A model generated the notes under the pieces. It had not been told where the DNA came from. It worked only from the letters and a program-made list of their open reading frames with translations, and made no database searches. Source: Pyrus communis (Eukaryota; Streptophyta; Magnoliopsida; Rosales; Rosaceae). Taken from it: a stretch of 64,000 nucleotides of DNA. A program made the position numbers and the translations under genes. The stretch covers positions 3,241,060 through 3,305,059 of the forward strand of contig NC_084805.1 of NCBI RefSeq assembly GCF_963583255.1, written 5' to 3'. This document shows positions 33,181 to 46,000 of this stretch, one piece after another; position 1 is the stretch's first letter, and each line of letters opens with the position of its first letter.

Positions 33181-33703
33181 TAAAATTTTCCCAAGGACCT
33201 TGAATACCTTTCTTAATTGCTTCCATCAAAATCTTCGAATCGCCCTGAACAGCAATTTTATGATAGTGCTGGAACTGCCAAATTGGAGGGCCATTCTTAA
33301 AGTTGTAGCCTCTGCCTGCAAAACAGAAGACTCCCAATTCCTAAAGGAAAAGCACAACTGAAAGTTCAAAGTTTAATATTTTGATCATTTCCAACCATTA
33401 CTAACAAGAGAAATGATTACGGACTCTTTTACGAGTGAGATTCTTTGTGGACCTTCAAAAAGTCTTCTTAACATTTCTCTACGAGACTCTCCAACTTTTG
33501 TAAAACATTGTGTTAAAAAAATATAAGGTTGTAAACAATCCATAAAAAGTCTTAACTTTAAAAAGTTTTCTTAGAATTTCACGTCCAACGAATTCCCTTC
33601 AATAAAGTAGGTCTTGGACTCGTCCAACGAGCAAAGAATGGGCCCTTCAAAAGCTTTTGGTTTGTGCCAGTTTTCTCACCAGAGCAATACCTCTACAACT
33701 TGC

Positions 33704-33704
33704 A

Positions 33705-33737
<33 letters not shown>

Positions 33738-33766
33738 TGTGTATGTATGTATGTATGTATGTATAT
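33704..33766. repeat. (AT)n and (GTAT)n microsatellites
   Basis: An AT dinucleotide run (33704-33732) followed by GTAT tetranucleotides (33742-33764). Confidence 0.9.
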
Positions 33767-36304
33767 TGGTTGGTTGAAGAGTCTAAAATCAAAAGAGTGG
33801 ACGATCCTCTTAAATGAATTGCAAGTTGGAAATTAAATTAACCCAATTTGAGGGACAAGTTAGTTAATTTGCATATATAACTCAACTCAAAATATTATTT
33901 GACTGACTTTTCATCCAGAATTTTGACTACTTTAATATTTGGTAAAAAATATACAGAGTCAAGTACAAATAACTATTTAATTTTTCAAAGTAATTTTAAG
34001 TTGGTAGCAACTTTTTTAAACATTCTAAATAACTAATTTTATGAAAATTGGACCGGTTAGATCACCAACATTAAGTTATAATAATGTAATGATTATATAC
34101 CGTATCATCCTTGAACTTTTTCGTGTTCTTATAAAACTCTTTGAGATTTGCAAGTAGTGAATTGTTCCAATGAATATGTGGTTTCTTTTCAATTCATTGT
34201 GTCCCGACTTCAAACTCGCCCCCTAGAGGGATGTTAGTAAAGAAATTATTCACAACATACATGTGCTAGCTTTCCACTTGAGGTTCATGGTGTTTAAGTT
34301 TTCGCCAAGAAAGTGGAACCAAGCAGCCCCTGATGTGGCTAAATACGTTTTCCAAAGAACAAGGTGTTTCCCAATAACATGGTTTTGGACTAATGACTTT
34401 TTCAATATTCTAGCTGCTGAAGTTAATGTGTTTGTTCGCATAAATTAGTAATAAATTAATTTACCGTTTGAAAAATAATTTCCTATATAATTTACATTTT
34501 AATGCATAAAGTCAATATTATGAGGTGTTTAAAATCCGGTGTCGTTGAAAATATTCATATTTAAATTTATAAAAATATTGAGAGATATATCGAATATCGA
34601 TAATGATATTAGTTGTTTTTGATAAAAATGAAGAAAATTTAAAATGAAATTTTATAGATTGTCAAACATTAATTTTAAGGAAATAAGATAATTTCTCCGA
34701 TATTTTACCGATGAGTTAGAAATATCTACGAAATTTATCGATTTTAGCTTAAATTTAAAAATTTCTCAAATATGAAGCGAAGTTTAAACTTCACCAGTCA
34801 TTTTCATATCTTTCTCTAAAAGAAAATTAGATGAAAGACCAATTATTTGTTATTAAAGAAGTGAGAATGAAGGGCCGATAATTGATTTCCAGACCTTCTC
34901 GCCACATTTCAAAATTTGCAAGATTCAACCAAGAGAATTCTTGTCACCAACATGCCACGTATAAAAGTTTCACTTCCCATTTGTCACGGCAATGGATAGT
35001 TTGGTAATTGCATTGCAGCATAGAAAATGACATTAAACACCCTCTCTACTACCATCACGTGGCCAACTACCACGACAGCCGTCTGTCCTTGCCAATCATT
35101 TAACGTCACCAACAACAAAAGAAGGTCCTCCAAGAATATAGCAAGCACTTGTTTATTTGTCAAATAAAAACAACAAATGTATATAAAAATGCCGTCTTTA
35201 GACTCTTTACGGCTGGATGGCATTCGGCAACATCACAAAGCATTCCAGCCGTTGTCTACCAATAGTCAACTTTTGGTTTTTCGCCCTAGTACGCAACAAG
35301 AGAAATGCTAAGGCGGTTTTTAAATTAAGATTCTTTGTAGTTTTTATATCATTCTATAGTTTAACGTTAATATTGTGTCAAAAATATGAAATATCTGAGA
35401 GTTCATGAGAGTTCTACTTTTGAGAGAGTCTCCTTAGGCAGGGACAGATGGGAGTACGGACCAATGTAGTCTTAGGACCACCTGAAGTCCGAAAAATATA
35501 CATGTGAAGGTCGTTCGAGGATCCTCCAAATGTTTAGTACGGATTTCTTTTGTACCTACTAAATGTTTAATGTAATTCATACTAGACATATCTCAATTCT
35601 CTATATTCATTTATCAGATTCCTTCAACATATGTTGTTATTTGTTAACATATATGCAACATAGTTTGATTGACAACAAATCCACCAAAATTTCGACAAAA
35701 TACCTCAATAAATAAGCAGAAATTTTTTTTACACGCTTCATGCTCTTAACACTGCTGAATCCGCCTTTCTCACTCCAATGTTCAGAATTTTTGACCCTCC
35801 AATTTTCTATTTTAATATAAAAATCCACTGATGCTGTGCTCAATTGGTCATTAAATCACACTACGAGGTATTCTCAGAAGTCAGAACATAATAAATCAAT
35901 GGAGCAATAAGAATCTTATTACAATTCCTTGGTACATATCATATGTTAATAGACAGAAAATCGAATTTAATTTCACCCCAAGAAAATTTGGGTGTACGTA
36001 AATTATATCATATATTGCTGAAATTAACTATGTGTGCTAAAAATTCTAAGAAAATTTAACGTTTCAATTTGAACCACGCGAATCTAATTGAATCAATTTT
36101 AATGTTAAAAAAATTTCAGTGACCTAAAATAAAAGGAAATCCCCATTTTTCTACCTTAAAAATTCCCAATTTTCCATCTTTTATACCCAAAGCTTTTTTT
36201 GTCTTACTTCCATACCAAAACATTGATTTTTCTACCAATTTCATGCATTCGTTAGTTTATACATTGAATCATTTGTTAACTAATGACGTGGTAGCAACTC
36301 ACGA

Positions 36305-36465
36305 GAGATTTTTCAGTGTGATTGGCACACGAGATGGTACACCACTATGTAAATGGTGGGATTTGTGTGTTAAAAAGTTAATAACTTAAAAAATAAAATT
36401 TCCTACCACTTACATAAAAACATGTGGTATACCATCAGTGTTCCCATCACAATGAAATTTTTTTC
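36305..36465. mobile_element. Small MITE with target duplication
   Basis: GCAACTCACGA is directly repeated at 36294-36304 and 36466-36476. The ends are inverted (TTTTTCAGTGTGATTGGCAC left; its relative on the opposite strand right), with GGTACACCAC and GTGGTATACC further in. The related stretch near 15.05 kb lacks the insertion and looks like the empty site. Confidence 0.68.
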
Positions 36466-36544
36466 GCAACTCACGACACAATATGATACGTAAATATATA
36501 GGAAATCATTATTAGCACTCTTAAAAAGCCATTGTGCACTCTTC

Positions 36545-36680
36545 TCTTCTCTTTTTTTTTTTTGGTCAAATGATAGATTTGTTAGATTAGAGAGCCGACC
36601 GAGTTCGAACCCACGCTATGGTGCAAGGGCAACACTCATCTCTACCACTGTGTTAGATGGCTACTTGCTCTTTTTTGTGG
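36545..36680. other. Possible SINE fragment
   Basis: GAGTTCGAACCC at about 36600 resembles a pol III box B. No convincing box A, tail or target duplication. Listed only as a possible degenerate fragment. Confidence 0.2.
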
Positions 36681-37065
36681 GTTGTGCCAGGCCCAAGCAG
36701 TAGTGCAATGCTTGAACGACACCCGAGACCCCAATAGCAAGCTATTGTAATAAGCCCTCACCCTAAAAAAATTAACTTGATATCGTGTGTACCATTGACC
36801 CACTATTCTCCTCTTTCATTTTCTCAATAAAAATTAGTGCAGGGTGGATTATTTGAAATGGTAATGGAAGCCCAATTATTATAATTTGACAAGGAGTAGT
36901 GTGTAGTTTTTGGATGCCTATAGCAACTATTTATGTATCTTCAAAGGGGAGCTGTAAGTGTTGGTATTGCAAAAGAGTCATCATCCACTCATATATTATA
37001 CATGGAGGAGTGCACATGATTTTCTAAATGGCAATCATAGTCTCATTTTTCGAAAAGCAATACTT

Positions 37066-37112
37066 ATATATATAAATATATATATACACACACACACACA
37101 CACCCACACACG
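37066..37112. repeat. (TA)n and (CA)n microsatellite
   Basis: TATATA-rich run followed by (AC)n, with one CACCCA interruption. Confidence 0.88.
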
Positions 37113-38795
37113 TATGATCGCTCAAGCACTAATTGGTTAGTAACTTAATACGGTGTTGACTACTTGCCTAAGTTTGCTCCTAGTTATTAACTTAATCGGT
37201 TAAATGATTTCCGATCTCAGTAAATTTTTACACCGTTAATCTTTTAATGATAACTTAGATCAGTCCACTCATAATTACCATTTCTCAGCATTTGCAAACA
37301 TATATACCCTTACTGGACAAAGGTGATGAGGTATCATTTCTAGTACAAAAAACCTCTATATAGTCGTAATGTTGAGGCTAAATTACTTTATTACTATAAG
37401 GATGTTATTATTTAACAAGGGTGTAGCTAAATTTTTTTTTTTTCCTTAATGAAACTTGTATGGTTACAAATAATGGAGCATGTTAATTTTCAAAATATCG
37501 ACACTGGAAGGAAAGAGAGCCTAGTCTCTAATAGCTACATGTAGCGCTCTCTTTAACGTCAAAAGTTTCATGCCAAGAGTCTGTAAATATTCTTGACAAG
37601 CTAGAAACATTTTGACTTCAACAAGGTGTCTATATTGACGAGTTATTACGTAATTGCAACCTCAAATACATGGAATCAACTTTAAAGAATAATTCACTGT
37701 CTAGACAACTTTAGACAAATATTTTATTTCATCGTACATTTTTATTAGTGACATTACATATTTTTGGAATTATTGACAATTATTACCATAAGGAGGTAAG
37801 TTTCTTAAGACGAGACTTAGAACAAATTATAACTTATTACAATGTGAAGCATATTCCTATATATCATTGGCCCAAGTTGGGACCAAAATGTTTTATGATT
37901 AAAAAGAGGTTATTCATATATAGATTACCACTATAGAGATGTTTAGTTTTGTGGCCATCGTATTTAGCTATGCGATAAGTTTGTTCAATTCGAAATATTT
38001 GTGGCGATTGTTGTCTAGATCTGAGATGGTGGCGTTGTAATTTATGCTCTCAACAAATTAAAACTCGATGTTAATTTGTTGGAGGGGACTCATCTTAGGG
38101 CTTCTTTGTCATTGAATGCAAATCATTAGAGATAGGTGTGATATTTCCCTCGTGCAACCTCTCTTATGGTTCTTTTAAGGTTTAGAACTAAGGATCTCCA
38201 TGATTGAAGAACCCTACTGTATATTTGAGGTGTCGTGACATTCTTTTCATATGTGCAATCTTTTGAGTTGTTTTAAGAGACACGTTTAATATATTTGTTT
38301 TTAATAAAATTTCTTGCGCTCAAAACAATTGTAAAACATGTTTTCAATTGAATAAGCAGGTGAATTTCATTTGAAAAGAACTCATTTTGTGAACCAAACG
38401 GACCTTTATGGAGACAGGGTGACGAGATAAAATATCTTTCTTGTATATGTAGCTACACGCAACAATTATTCTATGTAATTAACATAGGCAAAATTTTCGT
38501 ATTGACGTGATGTTAGCAAAATTTATTGTATTATTCTTACGGTATTAATGATAATTATTCAGTTGTAATCAATTTTTATTAATTCTACCAATAAATGCAT
38601 ATCACCTCAATTTATTACTCTTTTAAAATACAGTTCATTGATCACATATTGATTATGCAACAATGACATATTAGCCACACAACGATAATACAAAATAAAC
38701 ACCAATCATTTTTGCAACAAATGTCAAAAATTAATTATTCCTGCTAATTGCCCAAAGGAAAAAAAGTAATGTCATCAAAACACAAAGAGTTGGCA

Positions 38796-39000
38796 GCCAC
38801 CATAGGGTGGCCCAGTGATGAGGCGAATTCTAGGCCCATATTCTATACGGCTCGTTTTAGGTTCAATTCATGATGCTAGTGAATCACACGATGATGTTCA
38901 AGAGAAATTTGAAATATCTTTCTGATCCTTTAAAAGGGTGGAATGTCGTGACTTAGCTACCTGCAGATCTCCTTTTTAAATTGTAAAGAGAAAATACAAG
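38796..39000 (+). mobile_element. Probable tRNA-derived SINE
   Basis: Near the 5' end is a box A-like GTGGCCCAGTGATG, and 50-60 bases on a box B-like AGGTTCAATTC. The 3' end is A-rich (GAGAAAATACAAG). GAGTTGGCA (38787-38795) and GAGTTGCCA (39001-39009) look like a target duplication with one mismatch. Confidence 0.5.
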
Positions 39001-40650
39001 GAGTTGCCAACATTATTTCAAAATTGTAAAAAATACAACAAAACCCTAATACCAAAACAACCAAAACCCTAAAACAATAAACATTCCTAAATCGTGATCA
39101 AGCTCGCAGTGTCTAATTACAAATAAACCAATGTTGGAACAAGGGGTGATATGAAGAAAACATGCATTGATCGAACTACACATAAGAGGGTAGAAGGATC
39201 ACATAATAAGGAATAAGGATCCTTATTTGACAATGATGACGAAAAACACATGAGTAGATGGCAACAGAATCATTCAACAACCATGTTCCGACTTTTGAGA
39301 GAAGAATTGGATTCAATTTGTCGACAAAATGTGATGGACTACTGAAATCTTTATCATAGTTTAGATCAAGTCACCACAAAGGAATAAGGATTGCCGATGG
39401 AAGGGCTAAAAGTGCTTTTTCCCGAAGAACTTGAATTTTCAACAATGTTTCAACCGGTTTACATGTTTGGTAAAAAGATTTAGAAGTAATTCTCACATAA
39501 AATCTCTTTTGATAGACACTTGTCAGATGATTTTCCAACAAGTACTTGTCAAGTTCTTATTTCGACGCTTTAATTATAAAAACTCTTTTAACAAAAACAC
39601 TTAAAAGCAATCCCAAATAAAACTGGTAGAAGATTTGTTTATGAACAAAAATGCTTTTGGTCCTAATTCAAAAGAAACAAAAAGAAAGAAGTTGAAAGGT
39701 GGAGAGTGGGATCCCCTTAGAGGCTAAGGTTTGCTTTTTTCTTTTCAGGACTATTTCATCCTCCATAATTTTATGTTTAAGCAGATTTGTTTATTTTTTT
39801 ATTTTTTTAATTTTTTTTATGGACAAATAGCATAAAAAGTAGTTTAGAGGCTAATTAATTAGAACGGGTACCAACTTAATCAAAATAAGAGTGCATGTCT
39901 AGCAGCTAAGCATAAAGTGGTTGTCTCATTGTGTGGCTTAACCAAAATACCATTTAGCTGGTATTTGAATTCTGGGTTGTAGGGAGAATTCGAAATGGAT
40001 TTTTCATCCCCATTAGACCCTCACTTATTTTTAAGATTCTAAGATTGTCCTTCACATTAACCCAACACCACCAACAGCTGCGCAATTTAATACGAAATTC
40101 AACAATAATAATAACATTAATATAAAAAAATTTAAAAAAAAATTAAATTTTAGTGTATTTAATATTTGGTGAAATGAGGTATTTAACTTTTATTCTATTA
40201 ATTAGTACACAAATTTTACCAAAAAATTAGTATATATAATAATTTATTGTAAATAAGGACATTTTAGTAAGCATGTTAATTTTTATTTAGATTCAAGTGA
40301 ACTAGTAAATAGTTTATAACAAGAAGGGCTAAGGGTTTGTTGCCATTAGTCAAAATACAGCATTGTATAATTCCACTTCAATCCTTTTGGTTTGGGATAA
40401 TGTAACACATCGCATTAACATATCGGTGGTCATGGCTTTTTAGCTATGTACCAATTCCTTTCTAATTCCAGAAGGTTTTAATAAACAACATTAATATGAA
40501 TCAAATTCTGACTCATTTACATTCCAACTTCTTATCAATTCAATTTCTCCCATCTTAATTACAAATTAGTAAACGAGTTAGTGTAGATTATCATTTGTAA
40601 TAAAATAAAACTTACTATCCATAAAAGTCAAACCAAGACCTTTAATTTAT

Positions 40651-40883
40651 GGATTTGGATCCTCTCCGGATCCCCTCCCTAGGGATCCGGGGGATCAAGG
40701 CACAAAGACCGTTCATCAAAGATCGTGTGGCCACAATTAAATGCTTTTTATATTTTTAAAAGTAAAGTAATCTCGTTTTGCGTAAAAAAACATTTAATTA
40801 TGGCCGCACGATCTTTAATGAACGATCTTTGTGCCTTGATCCCTGGGATCCCCAGGGAGGGAATCTGGAGAGGATCCAAATCC
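40651..40883. mobile_element. MITE, Mutator-like, 9-bp target duplication
   Basis: TTAATTTAT is directly repeated at 40642-40650 and 40884-40892. The ends are long inverted repeats (GGATTTGGATCCTCTCCGGA left; CTGGAGAGGATCCAAATCC right) that continue through AAGGCACAAAGA and TCTTTGTGCCTT. 233 bp, almost entirely palindromic. Confidence 0.88.
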
Positions 40884-41185
40884 TTAATTTATAACTATTT
40901 GGGATATGAATGCAAAACTTAAAGGTAATTTACTTTTAAATACATCAATATTATTTTTACATTAAAATTTGAGCTAAACCACTCCATAATAACATGGTAT
41001 TGAACACATAATCTACGAAATTCAAATTTAAAAATTTTTATTTACAAGTAGCGAGAAATATCATTGCACTGTAACTGCAATTTAAGTTGATTGTTTTCTT
41101 CTAATAATAAGAAATACATACTAGGTAAAGGTATGGAGTATTCTTTGTAATAAAACCTGAAAAAAAAAAAAGAAATAATATTTTT

Positions 41186-41532
41186 GGGAATGCTAACAAC
41201 CTTCTTGTTTGGACCTTCTCGTTCTATCTTTTTGACATTCCTTCTCTTCTTGCAATGTGAAATGATAATATGATCGGTCTATTATTTAGATCACTATTTC
41301 AAAATCATCTCTAAAAAAAAAAAAATTAGCTAAGGCCAAATCGTTTTGTCATTTACCAAGTATACAATAAATCGACGAACCATATTTTTCACTTAAATAC
41401 TAAAATTTTGTCAACGTTAATCGAATGGTTAAACAATTTTTAAGTTCCGATAATGAAGCAACAATGCCAAATGGTAAAGAGAGTCGAGAAGATAAAATTT
41501 GAAGATTCAAGTGAGAAGGTTGCTAGCATCCC
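41186..41532. mobile_element. MITE upstream of FAB1
   Basis: Ends GGGAATGCTAACAACCTTCT (left) and AGAAGGTTGCTAGCATCCC (right) are inverted with two differences. TCTCG and CGAGA motifs follow further in. Flanks are TA-rich and the target duplication is not clear. About 350 bp before the FAB1 leader. Confidence 0.65.
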
Positions 41533-41879
41533 ATTATATTTGTTTAGAACAAACTTTTGCACCAAAAATCCTCTATGATCTATCTCATTTATTGATACAT
41601 TAAACCCGTTTAACAATGTTAACTCTTAAACTGATCTCCTCAACTAAAACAAATTAAAAACTAAAAAGAAATTAAATAAAAAAAATTCGTCTCAATCAAG
41701 TAGATAAATCCTAACGAGCCGATAGAATATTTGAACTCAATATTTTTACAGCTAGTAAGGCAGTGTTGCATGGACCCCACTTGTGGAAATAGCTTCGTTG
41801 TAAGGAAAATTCAATTCAATTCAATTCCTTCCTTTTCTTTTATTTATCCAATTAATACATTCCTTGACAATGCCCCTTT

Positions 41880-43057
41880 TTTCCCTCTCCAAATCTTACG
41901 CCTCTTGTCTCTCTGCTCTGCTCCGCGTCTGATAGACTCTCTGCGGACTCTCACCAACAACAGCAACAACTTCTTCACTCCCTTCTAATATTCCTTGCTT
42001 TCTCCATAAACTTTCGATCTCTGCTTTTCAAGTACACGCCAAATAGTTTTATACTCTGGGATCATATGGAGGTCGCACCAGACATCCATCTTTGTTCCTG
42101 TGGATTTCTTTAACAGTAAGTAATCAATTTCTTCTTCTTCTTTTTTTTTTTTTTTCTTTTCTTTCTCTTGTTTAATTCTTTGAGTGCTGAAAATGGTAGG
42201 TTTTTTTTTTAATATTAAGTTATTTCTTTAATTTGTTTGTGTAAATTGTAATCTTGGTCCAGTTGTCGAATTTCTTCATGATTTTAATTTTCGAAACTTG
42301 AGATTTTGATTGATGATTTTATTTAGTGGATCACTTTCTTCACCTCAAATTCTTTGTTGGGTTTTTCTCTGAATTTGCATATCGATTTTTGAATCAGTTT
42401 TCATATTATTTGTTGATATTCTGATCTCTTGGTAAAGCTGGTATTCGTTCAAGAATTGGGTATTTTTCTTCACTTTGGATCTTTTATTTGTGAGTTTTTT
42501 TACAGAAAAAATCCGAATTTTCGGTTTAAGGTGTAAATGTTTAGGAAGATTTGTGCGTTTTCCGTTTGAATATTCAATTTTTTTTGGTACCATGTGGTTA
42601 TTTGGTGACCAAATTTCAATTGAATTGGTTAGCTTGCTATTTGACATTGTACAGTAAACCATGGACTTTCATGTCATTTGCACTCGTTCTTCAACCTTCT
42701 CCTCTTTTTTTTTTTTTTTTGACTGGGTGAAGTATGTATATATGTATGTGCTTCACGTTGTTTTGTTGTAGTATGATCTGATTATGGATTGATTCGTGTT
42801 GATCCCCGTAACTAGAATTCGTGTTTAGAAATATTAGATAACCATAAAGGAATCCCGGTTTCTTAATTTTTTAATGGTCAATCTTCAAAGTGTATAGACT
42901 GTTAAACGTAGATTTTCAACAAGCGAAGATACGATTGGTAACTGTTTTTCCGGTTTTTCCTTGTACTATTGTTGAATTTTTTCCTTTGTTTGAACCAAAT
43001 AGGTGACTAATTACCGGTCTGTTTTGGGTTTTCTTTTGAAATTGGGTGTGCAGCAGT
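41880..43057 (+). other. FAB1 5'-UTR exon and first intron
   Basis: The leader exon ends with donor CA|GTAAGT at 42115/42116. The intron runs 42116-43056 to acceptor CAG before TATG. The leader is pyrimidine-rich (CTCTTGTCTCTCTGCTCTGC). The same arrangement is preserved in the pseudogene copy at 25.9-26.96 kb, which supports the exon call. The 5' end is not defined. Confidence 0.6.
42066..42113 (+). CDS. Short uORF in the FAB1 5' leader
   Basis: ATG 42066 to TAA 42113 encodes 15 residues (MEVAPDIHLCSCGFL) in the 5'-UTR exon. It closes two bases before the donor at 42116, so it is complete before the intron. In the pseudogene copy (about 26040) the matching position is TTG, so the uORF is lost there. 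It could reduce FAB1 translation; no evidence beyond position. Confidence 0.4.
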   Translation: MEVAPDIHLCSCGFL

Positions 43058-46000
43058 ATGTGTCACTACTGTGGTGCAGAATTGACACAGTCCACGGAAA
43101 AGAAGAAAAAACAGGAGAATTCGAAATTAGTTCCATTAGCTAAAGGAGGCCCCAGTAAGTATTGCAAATTTTGTGCAGAGAAACAGGAGCGAGAATCTAT
43201 CAAGCAGGGTAATACGGTTTTATATACAATGCCAATGATCAGTCCGGCAACTTCCTTGTCAAGCAGTGACAGTTGTGTCTCTAACTGCAGTAAGTGTCCA
43301 ATTTTGTTTCTTTTATATGATACATTTTGGCCTTCTTAAAATACAAAAGTTTAGCCTATGATGGTGTGTTTGATAATTTCTTTTAACTTCTGCTCTATTA
43401 GGTGAGTTTTCTGTTGATGTGAGCTCATGCTATAAGTATGTACCCTCCTTTTAAAATTTGTTTCCGGTTACAGTAATCTTTCCTAAGTACTTTGCATGAC
43501 CAATATACTACTTTAATTTATTTTAGGGGTATTCAAGAGGAAAACACGACAGGCAGTTCTCAAGAGGATCTCTTTTGTCGGTCTAATGGGAGGTTACAAA
43601 ACTCAAGTTTTGAACATCCAGTAAATGGATTTGATAGATCAGAAAAACAGATGGAAAACAACCTGAGCGAAAGTAGTTGTGGCAGTGATGTGTATACAGT
43701 AAGAGATGTTGAGATTATACAGACAAGTGATGACCATGAAGCAAAAGCTAATGTCAATGCAAGCACTAGTTCACATAGTGATGGAGCTGAGAACTCAAAT
43801 TCTTTAGAAGATGATACAAATGCTGAGATATGGGAACCCCCTGAACCTGATGATCCGGAGGATGACATGGAGGATAGTGTTGCTTTCAATGATGATGATG
43901 ATGAGGAATGTGGTGATGGCATGAAATGGGGTACATCGAGTTCTTTGAGTCATTCTGGAGATGAAGGAAGTGGAAGTTATACGTTTAAAGAGGAAAAACA
44001 AAGAGCAATGGAAGCAGTGATTAATGGAAAGTTTAAAGCCTTGATCAGTCAGCTACTTAAATCTGTGGGTGTTGCATCTTTGGGGGAGGGTGGTGAAAGT
44101 TGGGTGGACATTATTGCTTCTTTGTCATGGGAAGCTGCTTCATTTTTGAAACCTGATGCTGTTGTTGGTAAAGCAATGGATCCAGATGGCTACGTGAAAG
44201 TAAAATGCATTGCAACTGGTGTTCGCACCCAAAGGTGACAGTAATAAACAACTGGTTTTCTTTTACGTTTTAGTTTTAGTTTGTTAATTATCTTCATCTT
44301 TTATTAAGTTCAGGTATTTATCTTTTTATTGATTGAAAGAATCATGGCTGCATGTTTCGGATTTGTTTCTTCAGAAAATTGCTTTTGCAAAATTTTCGAA
44401 TTGCAACCTGGGCTTCTTCTTTCTTTTCTCAAAGTTATGTGAGGCTGAAGAGTCAGCTATTTCGATTTCATCAACAACTTATAATCTTTCAAAAGAAACT
44501 TATTTCTCCTTCAATACAAAAAAAACATATCAGCTTCTTCCTCCTTTCCATTACAGATTTCCCGAAAAAGATATTTAAATTTTTGTCTTCTAACTCACTA
44601 GATGCATTTTTTAATAAGGCAAAGGGAAAGCTTGCCTGGTTGGTTGCTTAGAAACACCACCCAAAATTTCTTTTGTTTCATTATATCAGTTTTTAAGACT
44701 TGTGAGATGCAATTCAACAGTGTAATAATTACTTTACTGGTAATTCTAGTTGGCATATTTTGAGAATACTTTTGTCATCTGATAGATGAAAACCTGAATC
44801 AGTGTATGCCATTGCAGTCAACTAGTAAAAGGTTTGGTCTTCAAAAAGCATGCTGCACACAAGCATATGTCGACCAAGTACAAGAATCCAAGGTTGTTGC
44901 TAATCAAGGGAGTACTTGGTCAGTCTTCAAGTGGATTGTCATCCTTCGATTCAATGGAACAGGTAATAGGATAATAATATCAGTCATTATTTCAGGGAAG
45001 TAAACAAATACGTGTTCTCATATTTTATTGCTAACAGGAAAGAGATTATCTGAAGTTTGTCATCGAAATGTTAGAATTGTGCCATCCAAATGTGGTTTTA
45101 GTGGAAAAAACTGTTTCTCGTGATATTCAAGAGGCTATTCTTGGGAATGGAATTACACTGATCTTTGACATGAAGCTCCATCGCCTAGAGAGAGTTGCTC
45201 GTTGTACCGGGTCACCAATTTTGTCATCAGATACAATGACGAGCAAAAATCTGAAACAGTGCGACTCTTTTCACATTGAAAAGTTTATAGAGGAGCATGC
45301 TGGAGGTGGAGGAAAGGTCCCAAGTAAAACATTAATGTTTATTGAGGGCTGTCCTACACGCCTGGGCTGTACGGTTAGTCAATAATCCACCCCATCTTAC
45401 TCTGATATCTGCATGATCTATACAAATACACACATATTCCAGTGCTAAATACCTTAATGACTCTCCAGAGTCCTTTTGATTATGAATTTTTCATATACTA
45501 TATTGATACTTACATGTTGCATTGGTCTTTCTGTAACATTTACGTTCAAATAGCTTCAGCTTAACTTAAATAATTGCATCTTATTTTTTCACACTTCTTA
45601 AAATAGTGCCATACAGAGAACTACTGCTCAAAGGAGCTGCTGTATTACCAGAAAACATTTACTCACAGTCAATATGCCTTCCCTTAATCTACAATTTTCA
45701 GAGCCCTATTACTTTTTTTATTCAGTCAATGTGCCTTCTTTCGCCATCATTTTTATTGAGTCATAACTTTAAATCTGAACTGCCTAGTTCAGACCACTCT
45801 TTTTTCATTGGACTTCTTGAACATTCCTTTTTGATCTGACACAAGCAATCATATGATGAGTATTTTGTCAAATTCGATAAGAGAATGAAAACTTTTGTAG
45901 GCTGCTTAGCATCTTGTATGAATAACTGTGCTTGAATTGACCCTACAGATTTTGCTGAAAGGAGCACGGAGTGATGAATTGAAGAAGGTCAAGTGTGTTG

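Larger units (their letters stand above)
31690..41870. other. 10-kb gene-free region of transposon remnants
   Basis: No protein family is recognisable in either strand; all ORFs are short. It holds the MITEs, SINE and microsatellites listed separately, plus old dispersed repeat sequence (32.2 and 35.2-37.3 kb) shared with 14.4-15.3 kb. Stretches 33.8-35.2, 37.3-38.7 and 39.0-40.6 kb show nothing I can name. Confidence 0.6.

Noticed and set aside
34250..34448. Opposed 61-63 codon ORFs in the gene-free region
   Set aside because: Short, overlapping on both strands, no known motif or splice context.
36590..36620. Possible tRNA gene from a GTTCGAACC box
   Set aside because: Only the B-box-like motif is present; no cloverleaf or acceptor stem can be built around it.
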